Assembly: GCA_009746045.1 (NCBI GenBank)
Contig: RPFO01000079.1
Span: forward strand, 3,644,507 to 3,708,506
Source of the DNA: Mesostigma viride
Taxonomy: Eukaryota; Streptophyta; Mesostigmatophyceae; Mesostigmatales; Mesostigmataceae
DNA: 64,000 nucleotides
Direction: 5' to 3'
This document shows, piece by piece, positions 1 through 10,296 of this stretch. The translations under genes and the position numbers were made by a program. How positions within the stretch are numbered: the stretch's first letter is position 1; each line of letters begins with the position of its first letter. The notes below the pieces were generated by a model. That model saw only the letters and a program-made list of their open reading frames with translations. It did no database searches and was not told the origin of the DNA.

Positions 1-770
<770 letters not shown>

Positions 771-777
771 TACAAAC

Positions 778-1235
778 ACCATAATTCTGCCAACGTCACT
801 CTTCTTTGACCGTGTGATAGTTACGCCCGCCGTCGTTTCTTCTCTTACTGGAAGAGCACATGACCAACATTGGTTGTGCTAGTTACGCCCGCCGTCGTTT
901 CTTTTGCCTTACTGTTCGAAATATATCTCGTGAAAGATGCCCTCCCATCAGGTAACTTGTCTTCTTGTAAGCTAAATCTTTCCAGAATAGTTACGCCCGC
1001 CGTCGTTTCTTTTGCATCTTCGATGTCTAAGTATTTGTCGTGTAGGTTGCATTCTAGTCAGGTCCATTGTCCCTTGTGATATCAATGTATCCCATGATAG
1101 TTACGCCCGCCGTCGTTTCTTTTTTATTTTCGATGTCGAAGAATATTTCGTGAGTGTTGTTTCGCGTTACGGTCCAATGTCTTCTTGTGATATCAATGTA
1201 TCCCGAGATGGTTACGCCCGCCGTCGTTTCTCTTT
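778..1235 (+). repeat. Degenerate ~110-bp tandem repeat, each unit with the GC-rich motif
   Basis: Five near-identical copies of TTACGCCCGCCGTCGTTTCT start at 821, 883, 991, 1101 and 1212. The last four are about 110 bp apart. The sequence between them is a diverged repeat (for example 'GTGATATCAATGTATCCC' before copies at 1100 and 1211). The block lies just upstream of the first open frame at 1386. It could be a promoter or leader array or an expanded intron; the sequence alone does not decide. Confidence 0.85.
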
Positions 1236-1333
1236 CCGTCTCGTTCGCTTTAAAATATCTAATGAAGGTTGTACCAACGTCCATTCACTTTTCTTATAGA
1301 ATGATAAACGTTCACCTAAAACAAATTACTATA

Positions 1334-1388
1334 TACACCCGTTAAACCACCCCCCCCTCGAAATGACTCGTTTGTTGCAGAACAAATG
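1334..1388 (+). repeat. Duplicated leader/acceptor module, copy 1
   Basis: About 55 bp ending at the ATG of the first open block (TACACCCGTTAAACC ... CTCGTTTGTTGCAGAAC then AATG) recur almost unchanged at 2015-2069, ahead of the second block. A pyrimidine-rich stretch and TTGCAG directly before the ATG look like a splice acceptor, so each coding block probably starts just after an intron in its leader. Confidence 0.85.
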
Positions 1389-1933
1389 GATGAAGAACTT
1401 CAGAATATTTGCCGCGGAAACACCGATTGCCAAAAGAAAGCCGTTGACAAGTTTCACCCTTTTTGTGTGGATCACCTGAAGATTGTTTCAGACATTCAGG
1501 CAGTGTTTGACACTGGCTTAAAAAAGATTGCAAGAAAGGCGAAAAACGAGGGGGGCTCTAAGCTTGTCATGGTCCTTGAGATGAGGAAGGCCGGCATGAC
1601 GGTTTGTGTGGAGACAACAGATAGTGTCGCGGATAGCATGCCAGAAATGGCAGATGTTTTGTATGAGAATGATGCGTCGGTTTTCTTCGCCATCAAGCCT
1701 CTCGGGATCGAATTCATATACACGACAAAAGAATGTGTGTGGGGGGCCGGGATCCAAGTAGTGTAGCAGAGAGTGCGGCAGAGGCCCTTGTTTTGAATGC
1801 GGGTGCTTGGTCCTACAGGGAGATCGACTTCTTAAGGCCAGGAGGGTGGGTTGACGAGCTGAAAGATGCAGTCAGTATCGCCACAGGTGTTAGGAGGGCA
1901 TCTTTTGGAAAGAGGCTCCACGGTATCATGTAA
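1386..1933 (+). pseudogene. Unrecognised zinc-finger-like protein, frameshifted
   Basis: The product is not recognised. An ATG follows the TTGCAG acceptor-like site at once. The first frame runs to 1766 and the second, which carries on the hydrophilic protein, runs to 1933. The change falls at the six-G run at 1741-1746 and equals the loss of one base. Residues 7-30 hold a C-x5-C-x11-C-x2-H cluster (ICRGNTDC ... FCVDH), a plausible small zinc-binding unit. The later part has AESAAEALVLNAGAWSYREI, which resembles the layout of the protein at 2991-3683. It is the first of several plus-strand blocks that share duplicated leaders and the GC-rich motif. It could be one exon of a larger gene, a decayed gene family member, or an intact gene with a sequencing indel. 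Confidence 0.55.
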
Positions 1934-2014
1934 TATATTTTAATACGTTTCGAAACAAACAATACAAATGATTTTGACAACATTGAATTGTATGTGTTAC
2001 GCCCGCCATGAATC

Positions 2015-2069
2015 TACACCCGTTAAACCACACCCCCCTCGAAATGACTCGTTTGTTGCAGAACGAATG
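2015..2069 (+). repeat. Duplicated leader/acceptor module, copy 2
   Basis: Near-perfect repeat of 1334-1388, with one or two substitutions and a C-run difference. It sits immediately after a partial GC-rich motif (1996-2012) and before the ATG at 2067. Confidence 0.85.
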
Positions 2070-2243
2070 TCAGAAGAAGAACCAAAAAAATGCCTCGGAA
2101 ACCACAAGCGTAAAAGGAAAGCCGATGACAACGTAGAGACCCTCTCGGAGGATGTGCCGGAGTTGGTTTCTTCGGATGACGAGTTTGATTACTCGAAAAC
2201 ATCGGGGGACAAGTTCTTGAGAAAGCATGGAAGGTCTTTGTGA
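2067..2243 (+). pseudogene. Short charged protein following a duplicated leader
   Basis: The product is not recognised. A 58-codon frame opens directly after the second copy of the leader. It begins MSEEEPKKCLGNHKRKRK and continues with an acidic tract (SEDVPELVSSDDEFD). The start matches the start of the 1386 block at DNA level (the GCCGCGGAAAC / TGCCTCGGAAAC region), but the Cys-rich cluster is degenerate and the frame stops early. It reads best as a truncated tandem duplicate of the first exon of the 1386 block. AT-rich sequence follows to 2360. Confidence 0.45.
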
Positions 2244-2366
2244 CAAACGCGTTTGTGGAATGGATAAAAAAAAACTATTCCGAGGAATAACAACTTGTTT
2301 ATATAATATTTTTTTAATAAATTAATGTTTATTTAAAACGTATCATTTTATTCCTTCGCGCAGGAA

Positions 2367-2567
2367 ATGGTGGAGGTTGAGGAGAGTTCGCCCAAAAGGC
2401 AAAGGACCGACACAGTTCGACAAAATGGAAGGAGTCTTCCATTGTACATCAAAAAAATAGTTGAGGATTACTGGCTCGCTTCCGATTCGACTCCTCGTCC
2501 GAGTCCGGTCATACCGGACAGTGTCAAAGTCTGGAAGGTTTCAGCACATCAATCGCACATTGAATAG
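2367..2567 (+). CDS. Unrecognised short ORF or exon
   Basis: A 66-codon frame with ATG three bases after a CGCGCAG acceptor-like site. The product has a basic patch (SSPKRQRTDTVRQNGR), compatible with a nuclear localisation signal, then a neutral stretch ending in HQSHIE. No family is recognised. Its place in the series of plus-strand blocks and the acceptor-like site before the ATG suggest an exon of the same gene or gene family as its neighbours. The 420 bp after it are AT-rich with three GC-rich motif copies. Confidence 0.35.
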   Translation: MVEVEESSPKRQRTDTVRQNGRSLPLYIKKIVEDYWLASDSTPRPSPVIPDSVKVWKVSAHQSHIE

Positions 2568-2990
2568 ATAATGTTTTATCGCCATATTGCTGTCCGACAA
2601 GTTGCGCCTTGGGGCGTTTCTTTGTGCCAAATTTAAACCTATTAATAAACAAGTACAATTATAATATAATTTCAAATCGTTTTTTGATTTTTATTTTCCG
2701 GGGCCGGTTACTGATGAGTTGCGACCGCCGGCGTTTCTCTGTGTTGAATGCCCCCCCTCTACATACACATTATATTGTCTGGACATTCGTATGTAGTGAC
2801 AATCGTAGTCGATGTGATTGCCATTCGTTTGTACGTAGAAAGTGGTTGTTGAGGAAGTTGCGCCCCAGGGCGTTTCTTTGTTGCATTTTCTTCAAATTTT
2901 AGCTCGCATAAATAGATGAAGATGACTTAATAAATGCCATTTTTTTTAATAATATAAACTACTCGCGGCCGGTATGTTCTGGTTTCGCAG

Positions 2991-3683
2991 ATGTCCAGTC
3001 TGACGGTCGACATAAGGGGACGTCCATATCAGGACGCTGTTTTCCGGATTTTTGAGAAGGATCCCGAAAAGAAGTGCCGGGATAGGAAATGTAAAAAGCT
3101 GTCAATTACCGACATGGGTCTGTGTGGGGAACACATCGTAGCTTTCGGAAAGGACATGATTTCCCGTCATCTGCAACAATACGTTGACAACAATTGTGTG
3201 GGAGGGGCGCAGATGGACGTCCTTCTTGAGGATGGAGTGGACGGAGCCAAAAGGGCTGTAATTCGGCTGTCGGAAATGGATGATGACAAAGAGGACGTGA
3301 ACATTCGCCTTAGGAGGCACGACGACAACACGGCCGATTGTGTGTTTGGGTCTGGAGGAATGGCGGATGAGAGCCAGGTCTTCCATGATGCCGCGGAGAA
3401 GGTGGTTGAATGGATGATGGGTTGGTCAAATCTTGACGTTCGCATATTCAACCGTCTGACGTCTGATTTCCTTCTTAGGGGAAGTTTCAAGATGGTTGAC
3501 CGTGCAAGGCAGTCCAGGAACCAGGTATCCCTTTCCATGGCCAGTCCGATCGCACGCATGATTAAGGAGGGCCCTCTTCCGCGCAACCTTGCCTCGAGAT
3601 TTCGAAAATACCATGAAGGGCCGACCGAAAATCAGCAGCGATTTCCCATTCGCGAACCACTTATGGGTCGACGGAGTTGGTAA
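2991..3683 (+). CDS. Unrecognised 230-aa protein with Cys/His cluster
   Basis: An uninterrupted frame starts at an ATG directly after TTTCGCAG. Residues 27-50 hold C-x4-C-x10-C-x2-H (KKCRDRKC ... LCGEH), the same arrangement as in the block at 1386. An acidic middle part (EMDDDKEDVNIRLRRHDDN) and a helix-rich part (FHDAAEKVVEWMMGWSNLDV) follow, then a basic tail. The second half again resembles the 1386 block in layout, so the two look like diverged paralogs. Three motif copies lie at 2601, 2718 and 2857, and two more (3765, 3878) come before the next block. The function is unknown. Lacking frame breaks, it is the best-preserved of the left-hand blocks. Confidence 0.5.
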   Translation: MSSLTVDIRGRPYQDAVFRIFEKDPEKKCRDRKCKKLSITDMGLCGEHIVAFGKDMISRHLQQYVDNNCVGGAQMDVLLEDGVDGAKRAVIRLSEMDDDKEDVNIRLRRHDDNTADCVFGSGGMADESQVFHDAAEKVVEWMMGWSNLDVRIFNRLTSDFLLRGSFKMVDRARQSRNQVSLSMASPIARMIKEGPLPRNLASRFRKYHEGPTENQQRFPIREPLMGRRSW

Positions 3684-3948
3684 CCGAATTTTTTTGCATT
3701 TCCTTGCCAAATGATTCTTTATGAGGGACATAGAGTTGTTTGTATAGAGAGTGAATTGACGAAAGTTGCGACGGCGGTCGCATCTTTTAGTGCGTCGTTC
3801 TCTTGTTATGAATCTCTGTTCTTTCTGAATTATAACGTTGTTTGTACCTTGACATAATGATGCATTTTTTGTATTGAGTTGCGACGTGGGGCGCATCTTC
3901 CTGCTGACTCGTATGATTTTTCCAATTTTTTTGTTTTGTTGTTGCAGA

Positions 3949-5622
3949 TGGAAAAGGGCGGCCCTACATCGCAGGTGGTCGGCGACTCTCCCCCTAGGGG
4001 GGAAGGGTCTGAAGGGCAACCAGTTCAGGCCCAAGGCGCCTCCTCACAACAGCCTCCTCACAAGCGTGCAAGGGAGGGCACGCCGCCCCCAATGGTGGAA
4101 TCTGGTGTCAGCTTTGCCGCGGTCACTGGGAAGGATGAGTACCACGGTGGTCTTGAGATGGTGGACGATCCGGTTAAGCGGATTCAGATTGAGCGGTTTG
4201 AGCGACTCGCGAATGGCACTCGTGAACAGCAATTCGCGCTGTACCAAGACATCCTTAATGACAAACCTGAAGTCGCCAAGGTGCCTTATCTCTCCAAGCG
4301 CACATTCATGCCTCGTTTCGAAACCCTGCTCCAGCAGGAGCTAAGGTTGCGTCGGTTGGCTCAGAATGCGCCAGAGACAGTAGCCGCCGCGCCCTCCCAT
4401 GCCGCGCCTGCCGCAGTAGCCCAAAAGAGGGGGGAGAGTGTGCACGAGTCGGCCGCAGTGCCCTCAACCGCAAGGGATCCCCCCGCGACTTCCAAGCCGG
4501 TCGCGACGGGCGATATGCCCCCGCCGCGGCAAGGGGAAGGGGGAAGGGGGTCGATGGAGGGGAAGAGATGTTTTCGAATGACGCGGCAATTTGGAAGGTG
4601 GCGGGCCGATCTTCGTAAGTCTCGCCCATTTAATTGATGTCGTGAAATACAATAAGCATTTTTTTGCAATATTCGCCAGACATGTCATTTCCGACAACTA
4701 AGCGGATTTTTACTTTCCGTTGAAATGTTCGCAGGGCCGGCAAGAGGATGTGGGTGCAAGAGAAGCCCGCTCAATGGCGGGAAGCACCCAGGTACATGAG
4801 TGCGTCAGATTCCTCTCCGGTTTACTTGTATGAAATGGTTTGCGTGCGTATATCCTTGTTTATTTTTGTAGTAATTTTTTTCTTGTGAATGGACAATCGC
4901 GTTTGCTATTTTTACAGGGAAGTCCGTTCGAGCAGCAAGAGGGCGGTGAGAGGAGGGGAAGTGGATCTTACGGTGGTTCCACTGCAGAGGGGGGAAGGGT
5001 AAGTTACCGTTGACTTAAATCGAAAGTTTAGGTTCGTCCTCAATGACAGAGTTACGACGGCCGGCGTTTCTCTACACTTTTCTTACATTAAAAATCTTCC
5101 GTTGATAATGTTCTTGCAGGAAGCCGGTCGTCAGGGTGGGGCAAATCTCCAGGGAGAGGGGGCTATCGCTGTCGGTGAGCCTGTGTCAGAGGGCGGGTGG
5201 AAGCGACGGCGATACTGCGAAAATGACACGCTTTAAGGAGCAAGCGGATGCTTATAAACTGAGGACGTTGGCAAAGCGGGTTGTGGCCGAGGTGAGAACG
5301 GAAACAGCCCCACCTGAGGTACGGAACCAGATGATGACTCTCCATCAAGTCGCTGAGTTGATCGTGAAGAATGCGTGCGCCCGATGGCGCCACACAGCCT
5401 GAGGAGATCCCGAGCGCCAAGGCCTTGATAAAGTGGATGCAGGAGAACCTGTTCGAGGGCAAAGGGAAGGAGAGGAAGTGTAAACTGTTGACGGTGACGA
5501 TGGCGGACGCCAAGACTCTGATCAAGATGTTGAAGGAACACGATGCCCGCCGGGACAAGTCTCCGAAGATCGCGAAGGGGTCGAAGAAAGCGGCTGAAGC
5601 AGCAGCGGTTGAGGGGAATGAG
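3949..5622 (+). pseudogene. Multi-exon block of an unrecognised protein, frame broken (exons 1-4)
   Basis: Opens at ATG right after GTTGCAG (3948). Exons with fitting donors and acceptors: 3949-4614 (donor GTAAGT), 4735-4837, 4918-4998 (GTAAGT) and 5120-5622 (GTAAGT). The phase is consistent from 4560 to 4998 only if one frame change is allowed in the G-rich tract near 4527-4552. Further frame changes lie near 5210 and 5370. The product is Pro/Ala/Gln-rich with a helical segment (IQIERFERLANGTREQQFAL) and, in the last exon, TRFKEQADAYKLRTL and AKALIKWMQENLFEGK. No family is recognised. It joins in phase to 6041. The breaks are indels rather than stops, so recent decay or local sequence error are both possible. 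Confidence 0.5.
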
Positions 5623-6033
5623 GTAAGTCTACCTCTGTTGTGAGGGGGGCTTTGTTCTTGAGGTCCACGTTTCATGTAGGTTGCGACGGCCGGCGTTTCT
5701 CAAGTGTGACACTTATTCCTTTTGTTATGCTTTCCTGATTTCGCATCGTTGAGGGAAATGAGCCAAGTGTACCTCTGTTGTGAGGGGGCTTCTTGAGGTT
5801 TAGGTTTCATCTAGGTTGCGACGGCCGGCGTTTCTCAAGTGTGACACTTTATTCCTTTCGGTTATGCTTTCCTGATTTTTTCATCACGGTTGAGGGAACG
5901 AGGAAGTGTACCTCTGTTGTGAGGGGGGCTTTGATGTTGAGGTTCAGGTTTCATGTAGGTTGCGACGGCCGGCGTTTCTCAATCGACATTTACTTTATTC
6001 CTTTTGGTTATGCTTTCCTGATTTTTTCGCATC
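5616..6033 (+). repeat. Threefold ~135-bp tandem repeat inside an intron
   Basis: The intron between 5622 and 6041 consists of three copies of a unit. Each holds the GAGGGAA(A/C)GAG exon end, a donor-like region, a TACCTCTGTTGTGAGGG tract, the GC-rich motif (5680, 5815, 5959) and a TTATGCTTTCCTGATTT tract. Only the first copy keeps a good GTAAGT donor. The true acceptor (ATCACTGCAG at 6031-6040) follows the third copy. Confidence 0.85.
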
Positions 6034-6040
6034 ACTGCAG

Positions 6041-7224
6041 TACGTGCAGGCCGAGAGGGCGACCCACGCGGCCATCCTGTACTCAATCAGCCTCGACCAG
6101 CACGCGCGCCGCGAGAACATGAAAATAGATAGTACGTGGACTGCTGCCGTCGACGAACACCAGAAGGGACTCTCCGAAGCACTTGCGACCTACAAGGGGA
6201 AGGCGCTGAAGGGAAAGGGGAAAGGAAAGGAGGTGGAGGTTGCGGATGCTCCCGTGTCTCTGCTTGAGAAATGGGAGAAGTCCCCGGTGTCGCAGGATGA
6301 TGATGACATCCTGGATGTGAACGATGAGATCGCGAAGGGCAAACGGTTGCGGAAGCAGCTTGCCGTTCAGCCTCGGGACCTCGATGAGATGTCCAAAGCC
6401 TTGGTGCATCGAAATCGGGTGTGGACAAGGAACCTGTTCGTGGGGCCTCAGAAGCTCCTCGCACGAGACTTGCATCTGTCTAGAGCCGAGCAGAACGCCA
6501 CCATTTTTGCAAACTCGGAGTCCGACTACGGCCACGACAAGCTGGTGATTCCTGTGTGGCGGTACTCGTTCCAGTTTTTGGCTGACCGGTGCCCCAACAC
6601 TTTTCATGACTGGATGAAAAAGGAAGGCACCCAGCGTCAGCTCGCGCAACTCTTCGGGGAGATGGGGGGGGCACGGACAATGAAGGCTGGCTACGCTCGC
6701 GCAATGACTGACAAAGAGATTGATATCTACCTGCGAACGAGCTCGGCCAAGGGAATGGCCGAAGCTGCTTCCACCGCGGTTCTGACAGGACGGGCCGATT
6801 GCTGGACGATCTTAAGCCCGTGGACGTGAGAAAGGCCGCGCTTTTGGACAGTTTGTGCAAGTCCGCCTGGGAGATGGCTCCATCGAGAAGAAGCCACCGT
6901 TGCCGCCAGCCATTTGCGGCTTTCTCGTGCTGGACGGGAACCACTTTACCACACTCATCAAATCGGTGAAATTCGAACTGGTCCCCAAATATGACGGTGG
7001 ACCAAAGATCTGTGTGGTACCAGGCAATGCTGAATGGTTTCATGAAGGCGGAAAAGCTCAGGGTCGTTGCGCGGGGAGGGAAGGAGCAGGAGGTCACGAA
7101 GACCGTGGCCGCGGCGAAGCTGGAGGAGTGGGCAACTGATTGGACGAATTTCGGGGGGGTGGACGTGCAGATGCTCAAGGGTGAGACCATCCTGCCGACC
7201 TGGTGGCAGATCCGTGAACAGAAG
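6041..7224 (+). pseudogene. Unrecognised protein, middle exon, several frameshifts
   Basis: This exon joins in phase to the one ending at 5622. The first frame is open to 6829 and reads YVQAERATHAAILYSISLDQ, then Lys/Glu-rich sequence, then a more structured part with NATIFANSESDYGHDKLVIP and VWRYSFQFLADRCPNTFHDW. After about 6800 the sense frame changes three times (near 6800, 6850 and 7030); segments include GDGSIEKKPPLPPAICGFL and KLEEWATDWTNFGGVDVQML. The exon ends at a GTAAGC donor at 7225, directly before three motif copies. No domain is recognised. This is one part of a long protein encoded from 3949 to 10991. Confidence 0.5.
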
Positions 7225-7233
7225 GTAAGCCAG

Positions 7234-7395
7234 GTTGCGACCGCCGGCGTTTCTATAAGTGGTTTTCTTGTGTTAATTTCAGTATGCCATTAGTTCGGTC
7301 AAGATGCGACCGCCGGCGTTTCTATAAGGGGTTTTCATGTTCCACCTTAGTATGCCATATTTTGGTCAAGATGCGACCGCCGGCGTTTCTGTCAG
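7234..7395 (+). repeat. ~68-bp tandem repeat, three copies, in an intron
   Basis: Copies start at 7234, 7303 and 7370. Each consists of the GC-rich motif followed by TATAAG(T/G)GGTTTTC... and a CAGTATGCCAT-like stretch that resembles a splice acceptor. It fills most of the intron between 7224 and 7481. Confidence 0.85.
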
Positions 7396-9064
7396 TCGTA
7401 TTCTTGTTCTCAGTTGAGTTGTGCTTATTTGGGAGGACTGTCGATGTGTCTCTGCGCGTTGTTGCCCTACGGCGATGCAGGTTCCGAACAAGTCGGCAAG
7501 ATGATCGAAGTTGTCAGGCAGCTCGGGAACGCCATGAACGCCGAGGACACAGCCCAAGCCAAGGCAACGTGGGGCTCAGCGCTGGGGGATGTGCACCGGG
7601 CCTACCAGGCATATGGACCCGTCAAGAGAGGGAAGGGCGTGTCTCTCCCAACTCCTCTGTACGGCAAGATCTGGGCGATTGTGAAGCCCTTTTGGCAGAA
7701 AGGAGAGCAAGCCAAGGCCGAAGGGGACGGCGCAGGCGACAAGGCAGGAGGGGCTGAAGAGACGGACAAGTGGGGGCCGGACCAGAAGAACTTCATGCAG
7801 CGCTGGCTGTTCTGGTGTGAGGACCCTTTGAAGCCCGCTGTCGACGGCAAGCCGGCGATCGCACAGGATATCGCGGCTCGGCAAGACTTCCTTGACACGC
7901 GCCCTAAAGACAAGGCGCACGAACTGTCCATTTTCACCGCGCATCGGGAACTTGCGAGTTTCCAGTACTTCGACAGCCTGATCCAAGCGCCGATCATGTC
8001 CTGTGAGGCCCCTCCCAGCAACCTGATAAAAATAATGGAAGTCGCCAAGAATTTGATAGAGGCGGCAAAGCAATTCGCCCACATCAAGTTCCTGGAGAAC
8101 CCCGAGCTGATGGCCGCTTGCAAACAACTAAACGGGACTTTCGACCCCGTATTGGTGAGGGAGCACGTGTTTGGCGTGAAGCTGAAGGGCACCTTCGCCA
8201 CGGACCTCGACAAGTTCATCGCCGACTGCCGCCTGACCAGAGACTTTTGGCGGGTGGTCGTCACGGCCATGAGGGCGATCATTCTCACGCTGAGGGACCT
8301 TCCGCCGGCTAAAAGGAAAGTGGTCGACCAGAAGGACTGGAAGTTCCCGAGAGGGCTGCTCGCTTCCCACCCCCGTCATTTGTATGACGATTTGGGGGTG
8401 AAGACCAAACATCTGCTGGGTGTGCCAGGAGGCGGCGGCGGAGGAGGAGGTCGAGGAGGAGGCGGAGGAGGGGACTACCAAGGCCAAGAAGGGGTGGAAG
8501 GAAAGGTTGGAAGCCTACAGCGATTGGAAGGGGGTGAGGATGGGATCCGACTGGATCGCATACAGGACAATGACATGGAAGGAAAACGAAAAAAGAAAGG
8601 ATCTGGTGGTGACGAAGGTGGTGGACGAGTTGTGCACGGGGAATTACAAAATTCCTCGGTCGCTGGAGGACCAGGCGTTTGCTGTGCTGGACCTGGCAGC
8701 TGACAGCAACGAGAAGTGGAGGAACCTGCGCAAGTGGGACGCAGACTGCATTCCGGAGGAGAGCAACATTCCCAAACCCTCCTCGCATTTGAGCCCGGTC
8801 GTGTGGGATGTGGTTGACAAGATGACCAACGCCCTTTTTAGGGGACCCTGCAGAGTTCTGCTGGTGTTCGGGGAGCCCGCCCATATCCGCCGGTGGAAGC
8901 GCCTGGTCCGCCTTATCAAATATTGGCTTGTTGAAGATGGGTGGGAAGGCCTCAAATACTTTTCCGACGACGATTCTTCGTCTGATGAGGATGATGATTC
9001 GGAGAAGGGGGAAGAGGGGGAGGGGAGGCGGATGAGAAGGAGGAGGATGAGAGGAGGAGGATGA

Positions 9065-9140
9065 GGAGGAGAGGAGGACGAGGAGGACGAGGAGGACGAG
9101 GAGGACGAGGAGGACGAGGAGGACGAGGAGGAGGATATTG
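9065..9140 (+). repeat. GAGGAC-type coding microsatellite
   Basis: About ten tandem GAGGACGAG units give an uninterrupted Glu/Asp tract in the sense frame of the surrounding exon. Confidence 0.9.
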
Positions 9141-9360
9141 CTGAGGGGCACCCGCCCGGGATGGGTGAGGGGCAGGCGGAGGGGGAGAAAGGGGATGGGG
9201 ATGGGGAGAGGGAGGAGGGGAGGGGGAGAGGGACGGGGGAGGAGATGGAAGGGGAGGGAAAAAGCGCAGTCGGGGTGATGGAGGCTTGCGTGATGAGACA
9301 ATGGGGGGGGATGAAGACAACAGGGGGGGAGGTAAGCGCCAGCGTGCTGGTGAAGGAGAC

Positions 9361-9680
9361 TCGAGGCCTGTCGTTGGAAACGCCGGCGGGCGTATCTGTG
9401 ACGAGGAGGGGGATCGCCAGCGGGAGGGAGGCTCGCGGCCTGTTACTGGAAACGCCGGCGGGCGTATCTGTGATGAGGAGGGGGATCGCCAGCAGGAAGG
9501 AGGCTCGCGGCCTGTTACTGGAAACGCCGGCGGGCGTATCTGTGATGAGGAGGGGGATCGCCAGCAGGAAGGAGGCTCGCAGCCTGTTACTGGTAACGCC
9601 GGCGGGCGTATCTGTGATGAGGATGGGGATCGCCAGCAGGAAGCAGGCTCGCGGCCTGTTACTGGTAGCGCCGGCGGGCG
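9361..9680 (+). repeat. 60-bp coding tandem repeat, about five units, carrying the inverted GC-rich motif
   Basis: The unit encodes 20 residues of the type VTGNAGGRICDEEGDRQQEG. Each unit holds GAAACGCCGGCGGGCGTATC, whose reverse complement differs from the dispersed motif of 820-1231 at only about two positions. Units start near 9370, 9433, 9493, 9553 and 9613 plus a partial one, with one to four substitutions between units. Confidence 0.92.
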
Positions 9681-10296
9681 TTCCCGATTTACGGGAGGCG
9701 GTCGTGTCCGACAGATGGGAATGAGGCCTCGTCAGGATTCATGGGGACCCCCGGTTGAGGGGACCCCCGCCCTCGCCTCGGTTTCTTTGGGTCTGGGTGA
9801 CGATCCCGTACCGTCGTCAGGAAGGACGGTTGTGATGACTTTGCCCCCCCGCTCGACGGGGATGGAGCAATGCCCGAACACGATACTGCTGAATGAGGAT
9901 GACGATCCGGAGCCGTCGGCTGACACGGATTTTGTTGCGAGCACCCCACTGCAGAAGAGGGTATTGGAGGCTCGTAACGTGGAGGGTCCGCCGAAAGTCT
10001 CAGGTGGAGGGCCGGCGTTTGCCGGATTGATGCGCCCGACTGAGGTGGTCGATGTTGAGGCGCCGCCAGGGACATCGACCGCACCGTTGACCGCATTGAC
10101 GGATATCTTCGATCGACCAAGGATGCCCTTCCACGCTCCAACGGTACATTCGGCCGGTAAATTTCATTTTCAATAAACGAGTTTATAAGTACCTTAATAT
10201 ATTTCTACATAAGTTTTTTTGCATCAGTCCATGGCTTCATTGATTTCTCACACGACCCTTCCGTATTCATGTTAATTGGCATGTGCTTACGTGCAG

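Larger units (their letters stand above)
820..7390 (+). repeat. Dispersed 20-21 bp GC-rich motif, about 18 copies
   Basis: A motif with consensus TTGCGACGGCCGGCGTTTCT, or TTACGCCCGCCGTCGTTTCT in the left part, recurs on the same strand. Starts are near 820, 882, 990, 1100, 1211, 1996 (partial), 2601, 2718, 2857, 3765, 3878, 5051, 5680, 5815, 5959, 7234, 7303 and 7370. All copies lie between open blocks, mostly 50-150 nt before a YAG splice-acceptor-like site or a start codon, and none is inside the long open frames of this interval. Gaps without a copy also exist (4615-4734, 4838-4917, 10157-10296). Function is unknown. It could be an intron-borne repeat, a regulatory site or a transposase-binding site. 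Confidence 0.85.
7481..10156 (+). pseudogene. Unrecognised large acidic protein, long exon with frameshifts
   Basis: The acceptor is GGCGATGCAG and the donor GTAAAT at 10157. The first 930 bp are open and encode a helix-rich protein (KMIEVVRQLGNAMNAEDTAQ, HRELASFQYFDSLIQAPIM). The frame changes in the GGC/GGA-rich tract near 8430-8450. The second frame (8450-9064) reads ERLEAYSDWKGVRMGSDWIA and MTNALFRGPCRVLLVFGE, then becomes acidic. A run of Glu/Asp codons (9000-9140) and a five-unit 60-bp repeat follow. The final 480 bp are Pro/Ser-rich. The exon joins in phase to the exon at 10297. No family is recognised. Role, localisation and integrity are unknown. Confidence 0.5.
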
